The notes: generated from the letters alone by a model not told the origin. A stretch of DNA of 64,000 nt from JAIBJN01 sp963830885 (GCA_963830885.1 CAWHOA010000012.1:124001-188000); one strand, 5' to 3'; shown: positions 33,292-42,718, counted from the first letter of the stretch. Numbers and translations: made by a program.

Positions 33292-34467
33292 TTATGCCCG
33301 GGATCCGACCGCGAGCGAAGACGCGATCCGGCGAGCCGCCTCCTCGAGGCGTGCGTCCGCGACGGTGAGCGAGATGCGGACGTAGCCCTCGCCCGACGGC
33401 CCGAACGAGGGGCCCGGGGAGACGATGACCGCCGCCTGCTCGAGAACGAGCTCGGTGAAGCTCGCCGAGTCGTGGCCCTCGGGCACGCGGATCCAGAGAT
33501 ACGGCGTCGCGCGGGGCGCCTCGACGTCGATTCCGATCGCTCTGAGCGCGTCGAGCATGAGGTCTCGGCGGCGGTGGTAGATCTCCGACATCTCCTGCGG
33601 GAAGGTCGGCACGTCGTTCAGCGCGGCGGCGCCGGCAAGCTGGAGGGCGTCGAACATGCCCGAGTCGAGGTTCGTCTTGAGCTGGCGGTAGCGCTCCACC
33701 ACCTCGGCGTTTCCGGCGATCCACCCGACGCGCCATCCGGTCATGTTCCAGCCCTTCGAAAGCGAGAAGATCTCGGCGCCGACATCCTTCGCGCCCGGCG
33801 TCACGAGGAAGCTCGGAGGGCGATAGCCGTCGAAGGCGATCTCCGTGTAGGCGGAGTCGTGAATCGCGATCAGATCGTGCTCGCGGGCGAAGGCGACGGC
33901 GCGGTCGAAGAAGCCGTCGGCGACGACGGCCCCGGTCGGGTTGTTGGGGTAGTTGAAGTACAGGAGGTTGGCGCGGGCGGCCGTCTCGACAGGAACCGCG
34001 TCGAGGTCGGGCATGAACGCGTTTTCTTCCCGGAGGGGCAGGTAGTGCACCTCGGCACCGGCGAAGACCGGACCTGACGTGTACGGCGGGTAGCCAGGGT
34101 CGGGCGCGAGCGCGACGTCGCCGGGGTCGAGGCAGGCGAGCGCTACGTGGGCGACCGCCTCCTTTCCCCCGAGGACGGGGATCACCTCGGTGCTCGGATC
34201 GATGGCCACGTCGAAGCGGCGCGCGTAGAAGCTCGAGACGGCTTCCCGGAAGGCGGCGAGCCCGGAGTTCGACGGGTACCGGTGCGTCTCGGGGCGCTCG
34301 ACGGCGCGCTGCAGCGCCTCGATCACCGCGGGCGGCGTCGGCAGGTCCGGGTCGCCGATACCGAGCGAGATCACGTCGACGCCGTCGGCCCGCATCGCCT
34401 CGAGCCGCCGCTCGATCACGGCGAAGAGGTACGGGGGAACCTGATCGAGCCGCTGCGCGAACCTCAT
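33292..34467 (-). CDS. dapL: LL-diaminopimelate aminotransferase-like class I/II aminotransferase
   Basis: 391 residues, fold-type I PLP enzyme. GVDVISLGIGDPDLPTPPAV near the N-terminus, LGGKEAVAHVALACLDPGDV, NYPNNPTGAV, and the PLP-lysine motif FSLSKGWNMTGWRVGW. Similar to DapL, which converts tetrahydrodipicolinate to LL-DAP in one step, and to other MalY/AlaT-like aminotransferases; neighbouring dapF supports DapL. No dapD/dapE genes in the window. ATG 34467 overlaps the dapF-like stop (ATGA). Confidence 0.78.
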   Translation of the reverse strand: MRFAQRLDQVPPYLFAVIERRLEAMRADGVDVISLGIGDPDLPTPPAVIEALQRAVERPETHRYPSNSGLAAFREAVSSFYARRFDVAIDPSTEVIPVLGGKEAVAHVALACLDPGDVALAPDPGYPPYTSGPVFAGAEVHYLPLREENAFMPDLDAVPVETAARANLLYFNYPNNPTGAVVADGFFDRAVAFAREHDLIAIHDSAYTEIAFDGYRPPSFLVTPGAKDVGAEIFSLSKGWNMTGWRVGWIAGNAEVVERYRQLKTNLDSGMFDALQLAGAAALNDVPTFPQEMSEIYHRRRDLMLDALRAIGIDVEAPRATPYLWIRVPEGHDSASFTELVLEQAAVIVSPGPSFGPSGEGYVRISLTVADARLEEAARRIASSLAVGSRA

Positions 34468-35261
34468 GCTCCCGCCACCTCGTCCAGGAGCTCGGTGGCC
34501 ACCTCCCCCGTACAGATCTCCTGCGCGGCGCCGGTCAGGCGGGCGTTGAGCTCGCCGTCGAGCTCGACCGTCATGTCGCCGCCGGCAAGGTGCACCGTCA
34601 CCGGGCTCTCGGCCCAGCCGTTCGCGACCGCGGCGCCGGCGACCGCGACCGCGCTCGTTCCCGAGGAGAGGGTCTCCCCCGCCCCACGCTCCCACACGCC
34701 GACGGTTGCCTCGCTCCGCGAGTCGACGCGGACGAGCTGGACGTTCGTGCGCGCCGGAAAGCGCTCGTGGTGCTCGACCAGCGGCCCGAGGCGGAGCAGA
34801 TCCGCGCGGTCCGGCTCGCGCCGGATCACCGCATGCGGGTTCCCCACGGAGACCGGCGTGAACTCGAGCTCGGAGCCGTTGATTGCCAGCGTTTCCGGCG
34901 CGCCGACCTCGACCCTGCCCATCTCGGTCTCGACCATGAGCCCGCCGCGCATGCGCGCGGCGACCTCGCGCGGGCCGACCGCCACCACGACTTCGTTCGC
35001 GCCGCTCCGCCGTGCGAGCCAGCGGGCGACGATGCGCGTCCCGTTGCCGGAAAGCTCAGCCGTGGAGCCGTCGGGGTTCCAGATCACGATCTCGGCACGC
35101 GGCCCGTCGACGGCGAGCACTTCCAGGACCCCGTCCGAGCCGACCCCGAGGTGGTAGTCGCAGAGCCGCCTGACGAGCGGAGCGACCAGCGGGGAGCCGA
35201 CGTCAGCCCGCTCGACGAGCAGGTAGTCGTTGCCGAGCCCGTGCCACTTCGAGAATCTCAT
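34464..35261 (-). CDS. dapF: Diaminopimelate epimerase homologue with Ser in place of both catalytic Cys
   Basis: 265 residues, two-domain DapF fold: FSKWHGLGNDYLLVERADVG, DGVLEVLAVDGPRAEIVIWN, VSVGNPHAVI, VWERGAGETL. DapF works by a thiolate/thiol pair. Here the first site reads AELSGNGTR (usual CGNGxR) and the second ETLSSGTSAVAVAG (usual ACGTGA), so both cysteines are serine (codons TCC and TCG). All other motif residues are kept, which argues against random decay. It may be a weak epimerase, a different isomerase/lyase, or an inactive relic. ATG 35261 lies inside the 3' end of miaA (59-nt overlap); ATGA overlap with dapL. Symbol reflects homology, not proven activity. Confidence 0.82.
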   Translation of the reverse strand: MRFSKWHGLGNDYLLVERADVGSPLVAPLVRRLCDYHLGVGSDGVLEVLAVDGPRAEIVIWNPDGSTAELSGNGTRIVARWLARRSGANEVVVAVGPREVAARMRGGLMVETEMGRVEVGAPETLAINGSELEFTPVSVGNPHAVIRREPDRADLLRLGPLVEHHERFPARTNVQLVRVDSRSEATVGVWERGAGETLSSGTSAVAVAGAAVANGWAESPVTVHLAGGDMTVELDGELNARLTGAAQEICTGEVATELLDEVAGA

Positions 35262-36138
35262 CGGCGACCGCGTCCGGAGGACGATCCGCGCGAACGCTAA
35301 CAACGCCCGGGATTCGCCGGAGCCACTTGCGCTGGTAGGCGGCGTACTGTCGAGTCCTGAGAGCAACGGCCTCGATTGCCTGCGCGCTCGGGAGCGTGGC
35401 GAACTCCTCGAGGCCGATGACCTTGCGGGCGCTGGGCGAAAGGGGCTCGGCGAGCGCACGGGCTGCCTCCTCTTGGACTCCGCGGTCGACCATTTCCCGC
35501 GCACGCGCCTCGATCCGGCGCTCGAGAATCTCGACGGGGACCACGAGGCCGAAGACGAGCGTGGGACGGCGCGTGTCGTCGGTCCAGAGGCGGCTGCGCT
35601 CGGGGGCGAGAGACGAGCCGGCCTCAACCAGCTCGAGGGCACGGACGACGCGGCGGCGGTCGTTCGGATGGACGAGTGCGGCCGCTGCAGGATCGCGCTC
35701 CGCGAGCGCGGCGTGGGCGGCCTCGGCCCCGGCCTCGTCGTACAGGAGCTCCCAGCGCTCGCGCGCTCCCGGCGGCGGCGCGGGCGGGAGGTCGAGCTCG
35801 GCGAGCGCCGCGCGCAGATAGAGGCCGGTGCCGCCGGCGACGACCGGGGTTCTCGCGGCGGCGAGGATCTCGTCGATTGCCGCATGCGCGAGCCGCTGGT
35901 ACTCGCCCACGGAGCCCTCCCGGTCGAGCGGCCAGATCCCGACGAGCCGGGTCGGCCGCTCAGGCTGGTTCGTCAGGATCGGGAGGCCGCGGTAGGCCTG
36001 CATCGCGTCTGCAGAGACGATCTCCGCTGCGACGCGCTCCGTGAGGGCCTCGGCGACGGCGCTCTTGCCCGAGGCGGTCGGGCCGAAGAGCGCGAGGACG
36101 AGCCCCTCTCGCCCCTGTCCGGAAGGGTCAGCGCCCAT
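35203..36138 (-). CDS. miaA: tRNA dimethylallyltransferase
   Basis: 311 residues. Adds a dimethylallyl group to N6 of A37 in tRNAs reading UNN codons. P-loop LALFGPTASGKSAVAEAL (about 15-32), SADAMQAYRGLPILTNQP, DELV-region replaced by the typical VVAGGTGLYLRAAL, and the C-terminal RRIPGVVSVRAD. Partner of miaB next door, which methylthiolates the product. 3' end overlaps dapF by 59 nt. Confidence 0.94.
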   Translation of the reverse strand: MGADPSGQGREGLVLALFGPTASGKSAVAEALTERVAAEIVSADAMQAYRGLPILTNQPERPTRLVGIWPLDREGSVGEYQRLAHAAIDEILAAARTPVVAGGTGLYLRAALAELDLPPAPPPGARERWELLYDEAGAEAAHAALAERDPAAAALVHPNDRRRVVRALELVEAGSSLAPERSRLWTDDTRRPTLVFGLVVPVEILERRIEARAREMVDRGVQEEAARALAEPLSPSARKVIGLEEFATLPSAQAIEAVALRTRQYAAYQRKWLRRIPGVVSVRADRPPDAVADEILEVARARQRLPARRAG

Positions 36139-36216
36139 CCCGGCGGAGGGGCCGGCCGCGGGCCTCCCTCCGCTGCGAGCGTAGCGGGGAAGAACGCACG
36201 CGTGGCGCGCGCATCG

Positions 36217-37548
36217 TCACGAGAGTGTGTCGGCGAGCGCGGCGGCGGCGGTGCCGGCGAGCGTGGTCGACGTCGCGCGCTCGATCCGCACCTCGACCAA
36301 CTCGCCGGCCTCGGCCTCGCCGCGGAAGTTCACGGTCGTGTTGCGCCGGGTGCGCCCCCGAAGGAGCGTCGGGTCGGTGCGGCTGGGGCCTTCGACGAGG
36401 ACCTCCTCCAACCCGCCGACTCGCTCCTCGTTCCGCTCGCGCGCGATCCGCTGGACGACGTCGATGAGGCGCTCGATGCGCTCCCGCTTGACCTCTTCCG
36501 GCACCTGGTCGGGCATGGCCGCGGCCTCGGTTCCGCGGCGCGGGCTGTAGACGAACGTGAAGGCGCCGTCGTAGCGCACTTCCTCCACGACCTCGAGCGT
36601 CTCGCTGAAGTCCTCCTCCGTCTCGCCGGGGAACCCCACGATGACGTCGGTCGTGAGCGCGAGGTCGGGAATCGCGTCACGCAGACGCTCGACGAGGGCG
36701 ACGTAGCGCTCGCGCCCATACGTGCGCCGCATGCGCTTGAGGACGCGTGTCGAGCCCGACTGAAGCGGTAGATGCGTGTGCTCGCAGACGGTGCCGCACT
36801 CGGCCATCGCCGCGATGACGGGCTCGCGGAAGTCCTTTGGGTGCGGGCTCGTGAAGCGGATGCGGTCGATCCCCTCGACACCGTCCACCGCCCGGAGGAG
36901 CTCGCCGAATTCGGTGCGGACGTCCGGCAGGAGGTCGCGCCCCCACGAGTTCACGTTCTGGCCGAGAAGCGTCACCTCGCGAACGCCGTCCGCGGCGAGC
37001 CCGGTCACCTCCGCGACGACGTCCCCCGGGCGCCGGCTCTGCTCCTTGCCGCGAACCGCCGGCACGATGCAGTACGAGCAGACCGAGTTGCAGCCCATCG
37101 AGATCTGCACCCAGGCCTGGAAGGTGCGCTCGCGGCGCGCCGGCAGGTCGCCCGCGAAGTGGCTCCACTCGGCGAAGCTCCCGCGCGACACGCCGAGGCC
37201 GCCGGCGCCGAGCCAGTCGGCGAGGTGCGGGATCGAGCCGGGGCCGAACGCCACGTCCACGTACGGATAGAGCTCGAAGATGCGGTCTCGCTGCGCCTCC
37301 GCGTAGCACCCGCCCACGGCGATCACGCGCTCGGGGTCGGACCTCTTCAGCGCGGCCGCCTGAGCCAGGTGCGCGGCGAAGCGCTGATCCGGCTTCTCGC
37401 GCACCGTGCAGGTGTTGAAGACGATTACGTCGGCCTCCTCCTGGGAGACCGCCTCACCGAGGCCGATCGACTCCAGCAGGCCCTTGATCCGCTCGGAGTC
37501 GTGGGCGTTCATCTGGCAGCCGAATGTCGTCACGTGGTAGCGCTTCAC
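36217..37548 (-). CDS. miaB: tRNA-2-methylthio-N6-dimethylallyladenosine synthase
   Basis: 443 residues. N-terminal UPF0004 domain with three Cys for the auxiliary Fe-S cluster (TTFGCQMNAHDSERI, VFNTCTVREKP, AVGGCYAE), radical-SAM CxxxCxxC as GCNSVCSYCIVP (about 155-166), HLPLQSGSTRVLKRMRRTY, and a C-terminal TRAM domain. GTG 37548 starts right at the conserved VKRYHVTTFGCQ; TACGAT lies 6 nt before it. First gene of the miaB-miaA-dapF-dapL-hflX-dut-nudix operon. Confidence 0.95.
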   Translation of the reverse strand: MKRYHVTTFGCQMNAHDSERIKGLLESIGLGEAVSQEEADVIVFNTCTVREKPDQRFAAHLAQAAALKRSDPERVIAVGGCYAEAQRDRIFELYPYVDVAFGPGSIPHLADWLGAGGLGVSRGSFAEWSHFAGDLPARRERTFQAWVQISMGCNSVCSYCIVPAVRGKEQSRRPGDVVAEVTGLAADGVREVTLLGQNVNSWGRDLLPDVRTEFGELLRAVDGVEGIDRIRFTSPHPKDFREPVIAAMAECGTVCEHTHLPLQSGSTRVLKRMRRTYGRERYVALVERLRDAIPDLALTTDVIVGFPGETEEDFSETLEVVEEVRYDGAFTFVYSPRRGTEAAAMPDQVPEEVKRERIERLIDVVQRIARERNEERVGGLEEVLVEGPSRTDPTLLRGRTRRNTTVNFRGEAEAGELVEVRIERATSTTLAGTAAAALADTLS

Positions 37549-37554
37549 GGGCAG

Positions 37555-37560
37555 ATCGTA
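37555..37560 (-). promoter_or_regulatory. -10 box TACGAT, leaderless-type, for the miaB operon
   Basis: Ends 6 nt before GTG 37548 on the minus strand, in the short divergent gap to the nuclease gene at 37641. Confidence 0.45.
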
Positions 37561-37640
37561 GCGGGGTCGTAAACGGCCTTGTCCCTTGTCGGCGCCGGGT
37601 CTACCATCGCCCATAGTCCGACTCAGCCCTGGGGGTTCAC

Positions 37641-40310
37641 ATGACTCGCTCGTCGAAGTCGCGGGGGCGTCTGCTTCCCGCCCTGCTCGTCGCTGCCGTC
37701 GTCCTGCCGCTCGTCTTCGCGCTCGGGAGCGCGCGCGCGGCCCCGACGGAGCTGTTCTTCTCGGAGTACATCGAGGGCACGAGCAACAACAAGGCTCTAG
37801 AGATCTACAACGGCACCGGTGCGTCCATCGACCTTGCCGCGAACAACTACGCCGTTCAGATGTGCTTCAACGGAAGCACTACGTGCTCCCTGACGATTCC
37901 TCTTGTCGGCACGGTCGCCGCGGGCGACGTCTTCGTCCTTGCCCAGAGCGCGGCCAGCGCTCCGATCCTGGCCCAGGCCGACCAGACCAACGGCTCCGGC
38001 TGGTTCAACGGCGACGACGTCGTCGTGCTGAGGAAGGGCGCCACGCTCATCGACGTGATCGGCCAGCTCGGGTTCGACCCAGGCACCGAGTGGGGAACCG
38101 ACCTCACGAGCACGGCCGACAACACGCTCCGGCGCCAGGCTTCGATCGAGGCAGGAGACACGAACCCGCTGGACGTCTTCGACCCCGCGGTCCAGTGGGA
38201 CGGCTACGCCACGGACGATTTCACCGGTCTAGGTGCGCACTCCACGGTCGTCGCCGACGCGGCTCCGCAGGTGACGGCGACCTCGCCGACGTCCGGGGCA
38301 ATGGGCGTCTCGCCTTCGGCCGACCTGTCCGTGACCTTCAGCGAGCCGGTGAATGTCGCCGGTGCGTGGTTCACGATCTCCTGTGCCCTCAGCGGCACCC
38401 ACTCGGCCGTCGAGAGCGGGGGGCCCACGACGTTCACCCTGAACCCCGACGGCGACTTCGCGCTCGGCGAGACGTGCACGACGACGATCACCGGCGCGCA
38501 GGTGTCCGACCAGGACGCAGACGACCCGCCGGACACGATGGCGAACAACTTCGCCTGGTCGTTCACGACCGTCGGGCCCGTGCGGCGCATCCACGAGGTC
38601 CAGGGCGCCGCACATCGCTCGCCGCTCGAGGGCCAGGCCGCCTCGGACGTCCCGGGAATCGTCACCGCCCTCGTCTCGAACGGCTTCTTCTTCGAGGATC
38701 CGAACGCGGACGGCGATCCGGCGACTTCGGAGGGGCTCTTCGTCTTCACGTCGATTGCGCCTCCCGCGGCCGTCGGGGACGCCGTGCTCGTCGACGGCCT
38801 CGTGACCGAGTTCCGGCCGGGTGGTGCCGCCAGCACCAACCTGACTCAGAGCGAGCTCGCCTCGCCCGTGGTCGAGGTCCTCTCCAGCGGCAACCCGCTC
38901 CCCGGCCCGAGCGTCATCGGCAAGGGCGGGCGCGTACCGCCCAGCGAGGTGATCGACAACGACTCGACGGGGGACGCCGAGAACAGCGGCGTCTTCGACC
39001 CGGCCGAGGACGGCCTCGACTTCTACGAGAGCTTCGAGTCGATGCGCGTGCAGGTGAACAAGGCACGCGTGGTCGGGCCGACGACCTCGTTCGGCGAGAT
39101 CCCCGTCGTCGGCGACGCTGCCGAACGGGCGAGCATCCTGACGAACCGGGGCGGGCTCCTGGTCCGGCCCGACGACTTCAACCCGGAGCGGATCCACCTC
39201 GACGACCGGCTGCTGCTGCCCGCGTCGCTGCCACTCCTGGACGTCGGCGACCGGTTCAAGTCGCCGGTCGTGGGGATCCTCGACTACAGCTTCGGGAACT
39301 TCAAGCTCGACGTCTCGGAGCCGGTCGTGTCCGTCTCGGGCGGCCTGCAGCGGGAGTTCGCCAAGGTCGCCGGCCCCAACGAGCTCGCCGTGGCGACCTT
39401 CAACGTCGAGAACCTCGACCCGAGCGATCCCCCGGACAAGTTCGACCAGCTGGCCGGGCTGATCGTCAACAACCTGAAGTCGCCGGACATCGTCGCGCTG
39501 GAGGAGATCCAGGATGCAAACGGGCCGGTGAACAACGGCGTCGTCGACGGCGGCCCGACGCTCGACGCGCTCGTGGCCGCGATCTCTGCGGCCGGCGGCC
39601 CGGCGTATTCCTACCGGCAGATCAACCCCGTCAACAACGCGGACGGCGGCGAGCCCGGCGGGAACATCCGTGTCGGCTTCATCTTCCGCACCGACCGCGG
39701 TCTTTCGTTCGTCGATCGCCCCGGCGGGACGGCGACGACCGCGACCGGGGTGGTCGCGGGGCCGGACGGCGCCGAGCTGACGTTCAGCCCCGGCCGGATC
39801 GATCCGACCAACCCGGCGTTCAACGCGAGCCGCAAGCCGCTCGTCGGTGAGTTCCGCTGGCGCGGGCAGACGCTCTTCGCAATCGTCAACCACTTCAACT
39901 CGAAGGGCGGCGACGATCCGCTGTTCGGCCGCTTCCAGCCGCCGGACCGCGTCACGGAGACACAGCGGCACGCGCAGGCGCAGGTCGTCAACGACTTCGT
40001 GGACGCACTCCACGCCGTCGACTCCGGCGCCCGAGTCGTCGTCCTCGGTGACCTCAACGACTTCGAGTTCTCCGAGACGCTGTCGATCCTGCAGGGCGAC
40101 GTCCTCGAGAACCTGCTCCTGACCCTCAAGCAACCGGAGCGCTACACGTACGTGTTCGAGGGCAACTCGCAGGTGCTCGACCAGATCCTGGTCAGCCGGC
40201 ACCTGGAGCGGGACCTCATGGCCTACGACGTGGTGCACGTGAACTCGGAGTTCGCCGTCCAGGCGAGCGACCACGAGCCTCAGGTCGCCCGCTTCCTGCT
40301 CAGGCCGTAG
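37641..40310 (+). CDS. Secreted ExeM/NucH-like endonuclease with lamin-tail and Ig-like domains
   Basis: 889 residues. Signal peptide 1-33 (core LLPALLVAAVVLPLVFALG, cleavage after ARA). Lamin-tail-like domain about 36-190 (ELFFSEYIEGTSNNKALEIY, NGDDVVVLRKG), bacterial Ig-like/Big_5 domain about 200-310 (TSPTSGAMGVSPSADLSVTF), an OB-fold-like segment about 320-550, and an endonuclease/exonuclease/phosphatase domain from about 580 (ELAVATFNVENLDPSDPP, DIVALEEIQD, NHFNSKGGDDPL, VVVLGDLNDFEFS, QASDHEPQV). Extracellular DNA/RNA degradation for nutrient or biofilm use, as known for ExeM and NucH. No C-terminal sorting signal seen. Own promoter likely; plus-strand insertion into a minus-strand housekeeping block. 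Confidence 0.88.
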   Translation: MTRSSKSRGRLLPALLVAAVVLPLVFALGSARAAPTELFFSEYIEGTSNNKALEIYNGTGASIDLAANNYAVQMCFNGSTTCSLTIPLVGTVAAGDVFVLAQSAASAPILAQADQTNGSGWFNGDDVVVLRKGATLIDVIGQLGFDPGTEWGTDLTSTADNTLRRQASIEAGDTNPLDVFDPAVQWDGYATDDFTGLGAHSTVVADAAPQVTATSPTSGAMGVSPSADLSVTFSEPVNVAGAWFTISCALSGTHSAVESGGPTTFTLNPDGDFALGETCTTTITGAQVSDQDADDPPDTMANNFAWSFTTVGPVRRIHEVQGAAHRSPLEGQAASDVPGIVTALVSNGFFFEDPNADGDPATSEGLFVFTSIAPPAAVGDAVLVDGLVTEFRPGGAASTNLTQSELASPVVEVLSSGNPLPGPSVIGKGGRVPPSEVIDNDSTGDAENSGVFDPAEDGLDFYESFESMRVQVNKARVVGPTTSFGEIPVVGDAAERASILTNRGGLLVRPDDFNPERIHLDDRLLLPASLPLLDVGDRFKSPVVGILDYSFGNFKLDVSEPVVSVSGGLQREFAKVAGPNELAVATFNVENLDPSDPPDKFDQLAGLIVNNLKSPDIVALEEIQDANGPVNNGVVDGGPTLDALVAAISAAGGPAYSYRQINPVNNADGGEPGGNIRVGFIFRTDRGLSFVDRPGGTATTATGVVAGPDGAELTFSPGRIDPTNPAFNASRKPLVGEFRWRGQTLFAIVNHFNSKGGDDPLFGRFQPPDRVTETQRHAQAQVVNDFVDALHAVDSGARVVVLGDLNDFEFSETLSILQGDVLENLLLTLKQPERYTYVFEGNSQVLDQILVSRHLERDLMAYDVVHVNSEFAVQASDHEPQVARFLLRP

Positions 40311-40343
40311 CCGACTGGGCGCGAAGCCGCGCCGTCGAGCCGC

Positions 40344-41882
40344 CTACTTGGCGAACTCGACGGCGCGGCTCTCGCGAATGACCGTGACCTTGATCTGGCC
40401 GGGGTACTCGAGCTGCTCCTCGATCTCCCGCGCGATCTCGAGCGAGAGGAGGATGGCCGCGTCGTCGTCGATGTCGGTCGGCTTGACCATGACGCGGATC
40501 TCGCGCCCGGCCTGAAGCGCATAGACGCGCTCGACGCCCTTCTTCTCGGAGGCGATCTTCTCCAGGGTCTCGAGCCGCTTGATGTAGTGCTCGAGGCTCT
40601 CGCCCCGGGCGCCCGGGCGAGAGGCGGAGATGGCGTCGGCCGCGATCACGAGCACCGCCTCCACGGTCTGCGGCTGCACCTCGTAGTGGTGCGCCTCGAC
40701 GGCGTGGACCACGTGCTGCGACTCGCCGTAGCGCTTCGCCATCTGCGCCGAGATGACCGCGTGCGAGCCCTCCACCTCGTGCGTCATCGCCTTGCCGACG
40801 TCGTGCAGGAGTGCCGCCCGCTTCGCGGTCTTGACGCTCGCGCCGAGCTCGGATGCCATCACGCCGGCCAGATGGGCGCATTCGAGCGAGTGCTTGAGGA
40901 TGTTCTGGCCGTAGCTCGTCCGGTAGCGGAGCCGGCCGAGGACCTTCACGAGCTCCTCGTGCATCTTCCCGCAGTTCGCCTCGAAGACGGCCTGCTCGCC
41001 GGCCTGGCGGATGTGGTCATCGATCTCCGCCTTCGAGCGGTAGTACATCTCCTCGATGCGGGAGGGATGGATGCGGCCGTCCTCCACCAGCTTGGCCAGG
41101 GTCAGCTTGGCGACCTCGCGGCGCACGCCGTCGAAGGACGAGAGCACGACCGCCTGCGGCGTGTCGTCGATGATGAAGTCGACGCCGGTGAGGTTCTCGA
41201 GGGCGCGGATGTTCCGGCCCTCACGGCCGATGATCCGGCCCTTCATGTCGTCGGACGGGAGCTCGACGAGCGAGACCGTGGTCTCCGCCGCATGGCTCGC
41301 CGCAACCCGCTGCAGGGCGTCGCCGACCAGATTCCGTGCGCGCCGCTTCGCGTCCGTGCGGGCCTCCTCCTCGAGCTGGCGCACCATGCGGCCGAGATCG
41401 CGGCGAACGAGCTCCTCGGAGCGGTCGAGCACGACCTTCTTCGCCTCCTCGATGGTGAGCCCGGAGATGCGCTCGAGCTCGCGGAGCTGGTCGTCCTTGG
41501 CCGTCTTCGTCTCCTCCTGCAACTGCTTGAGATGGCCCTCGCGGTCGAGGAGGCCCTGCTCGCGCCGCTCGAGCTCGGTCAGCTTGCGGTCGATCTCCTC
41601 TTCCTTCGTGATCACCCGCTCCTCGATCTTGGCGATCTCGGAACGCTTCTCCTTGAGCTCGTGCTCGACGTCGGCGCGAAGCTTGAGCGCCTGCTCGCGT
41701 GCCTCGACCTGCGCCTCGCGCCGGATCGACTCGGCGGCCCGGACGGCGTCGGTGGTGGCGCGCTCGCGCTCCGCCTCGGCCGCGGCGGCACGGCGTGAAA
41801 GGAGCACGCGCGTCCCGACGAGCCCGCCCACGACCAGCCCGACAACGATCCCGAGGATCAGGAGGCCGATTGAAGTTGCCAT
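40344..41882 (-). CDS. rny: Ribonuclease Y
   Basis: 512 residues. N-terminal TM helix (SIGLLILGIVVGLVVGGLVG), long coiled coil about 30-200 (E/R-rich), KH domain about 205-265 (MKGRIIGREGRNIRALENLT), HD domain about 325-425 (NILKHSLECAHLAGVMASEL, RAALLHDVGKAMTHEVEGSH). Membrane-anchored endoribonuclease that starts mRNA decay. Together with RNase J (58030-59685) it gives this organism a Bacillus-like decay set. Confidence 0.95.
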   Translation of the reverse strand: MATSIGLLILGIVVGLVVGGLVGTRVLLSRRAAAAEAERERATTDAVRAAESIRREAQVEAREQALKLRADVEHELKEKRSEIAKIEERVITKEEEIDRKLTELERREQGLLDREGHLKQLQEETKTAKDDQLRELERISGLTIEEAKKVVLDRSEELVRRDLGRMVRQLEEEARTDAKRRARNLVGDALQRVAASHAAETTVSLVELPSDDMKGRIIGREGRNIRALENLTGVDFIIDDTPQAVVLSSFDGVRREVAKLTLAKLVEDGRIHPSRIEEMYYRSKAEIDDHIRQAGEQAVFEANCGKMHEELVKVLGRLRYRTSYGQNILKHSLECAHLAGVMASELGASVKTAKRAALLHDVGKAMTHEVEGSHAVISAQMAKRYGESQHVVHAVEAHHYEVQPQTVEAVLVIAADAISASRPGARGESLEHYIKRLETLEKIASEKKGVERVYALQAGREIRVMVKPTDIDDDAAILLSLEIAREIEEQLEYPGQIKVTVIRESRAVEFAK

Positions 41883-42109
41883 TGCTCGCTCCTACGTGGG
41901 GCCTGTAGGAACGGCGGTTTCGGTGAATCGGCGGCCCGCAGGCACGCCTCGCGGCGGACTAGCGCTCCGCCGGAGATCTCCCTCCCACCCGGGGTCTGCG
42001 AGCCGTTTTGTGCTGTGTGATCAGGGTCGTCAACTTGTCGTTCCGATTCGGCGAAAAGCCGTTCCGATGCAGGCAATTCATGCTTAGGGTGCTGACATCT
42101 TAACGTTCG
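41883..42109. other. Intergenic region before rny
   Basis: No gene. Probably holds the rny promoter; a minus-strand TTGACG is present near 42030 but I see no matching -10. Confidence 0.35.
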
Positions 42110-42706
42110 TCAGCGGTCAGCGTCCAGCGTGCCGACGACGTCCTCGAGCGTTTCGGGCGCGAAACCGCGCCGGGCGAGGAGCTTCCAGGCCGCGCCCGGG
42201 TCGCTCGCGCGGGCGGCCAGCGCGTCCGCCCGCTCGCGCTCGGGCCGGAGCTCGGCGAGGGCGGCGCGCACGTCGTCGGCGCCGAAGCCCTCGCCGGCGA
42301 GGCGCGCTGCGACGGCCGCGTCGCCCCAGCCCCGCTCCTCGAGCGCGCGGGCGCGGCTGGCGGCGGTCTTCGCGTCGTCGACGATGCCCGCGCCTGCGAG
42401 CGTCGCCACCGCGCGCTCCGCGTCGGCGCGCCGGACACCTCGCGCAGCCAGCCGGTCGTGGAGCCGCCGGGTGGAGACGTCGCGCCGTGACACGGTGCGG
42501 ACGGCTGCGCCGAGCGCCTCGGCCCGGCGCAGCTCCCGCCTGAGAGCTCGCAGGAGCGGACGGTCGAGCTCCATGCCCGCAGCGAGCCCGCAGCGGAGGA
42601 CGACCTCGTCGGGAACGAGACGCCAGCGACGGCCGTCGACCTCGAGCTCGACCCTGCCGGGGCGGGCCCGGCGGACAGCGGTCAGCCGCGGCAGCGCCTC
42701 GGCCAT
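42110..42706 (-). CDS. recX: Regulatory protein RecX
   Basis: 198 residues. Three-helix repeats: RRDVSTRRLHDRLAARGVRR, VATLAGAGIVDDAKTAASRA, ERGWGDAAVAARLAGEGFGA, and a long N-terminal extension (about 1-70) before the first repeat. Binds RecA filaments and limits their activity. Lies 12 nt after recA, as usual in actinobacteria. Confidence 0.88.
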   Translation of the reverse strand: MAEALPRLTAVRRARPGRVELEVDGRRWRLVPDEVVLRCGLAAGMELDRPLLRALRRELRRAEALGAAVRTVSRRDVSTRRLHDRLAARGVRRADAERAVATLAGAGIVDDAKTAASRARALEERGWGDAAVAARLAGEGFGADDVRAALAELRPERERADALAARASDPGAAWKLLARRGFAPETLEDVVGTLDADR

Positions 42707-42718
42707 GGCCGCGTGCGC

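Noticed and set aside
38229..40274. 681-residue minus-strand open frame
   Set aside because: Antisense to the secreted nuclease, whose signal peptide and catalytic motifs are unambiguous.
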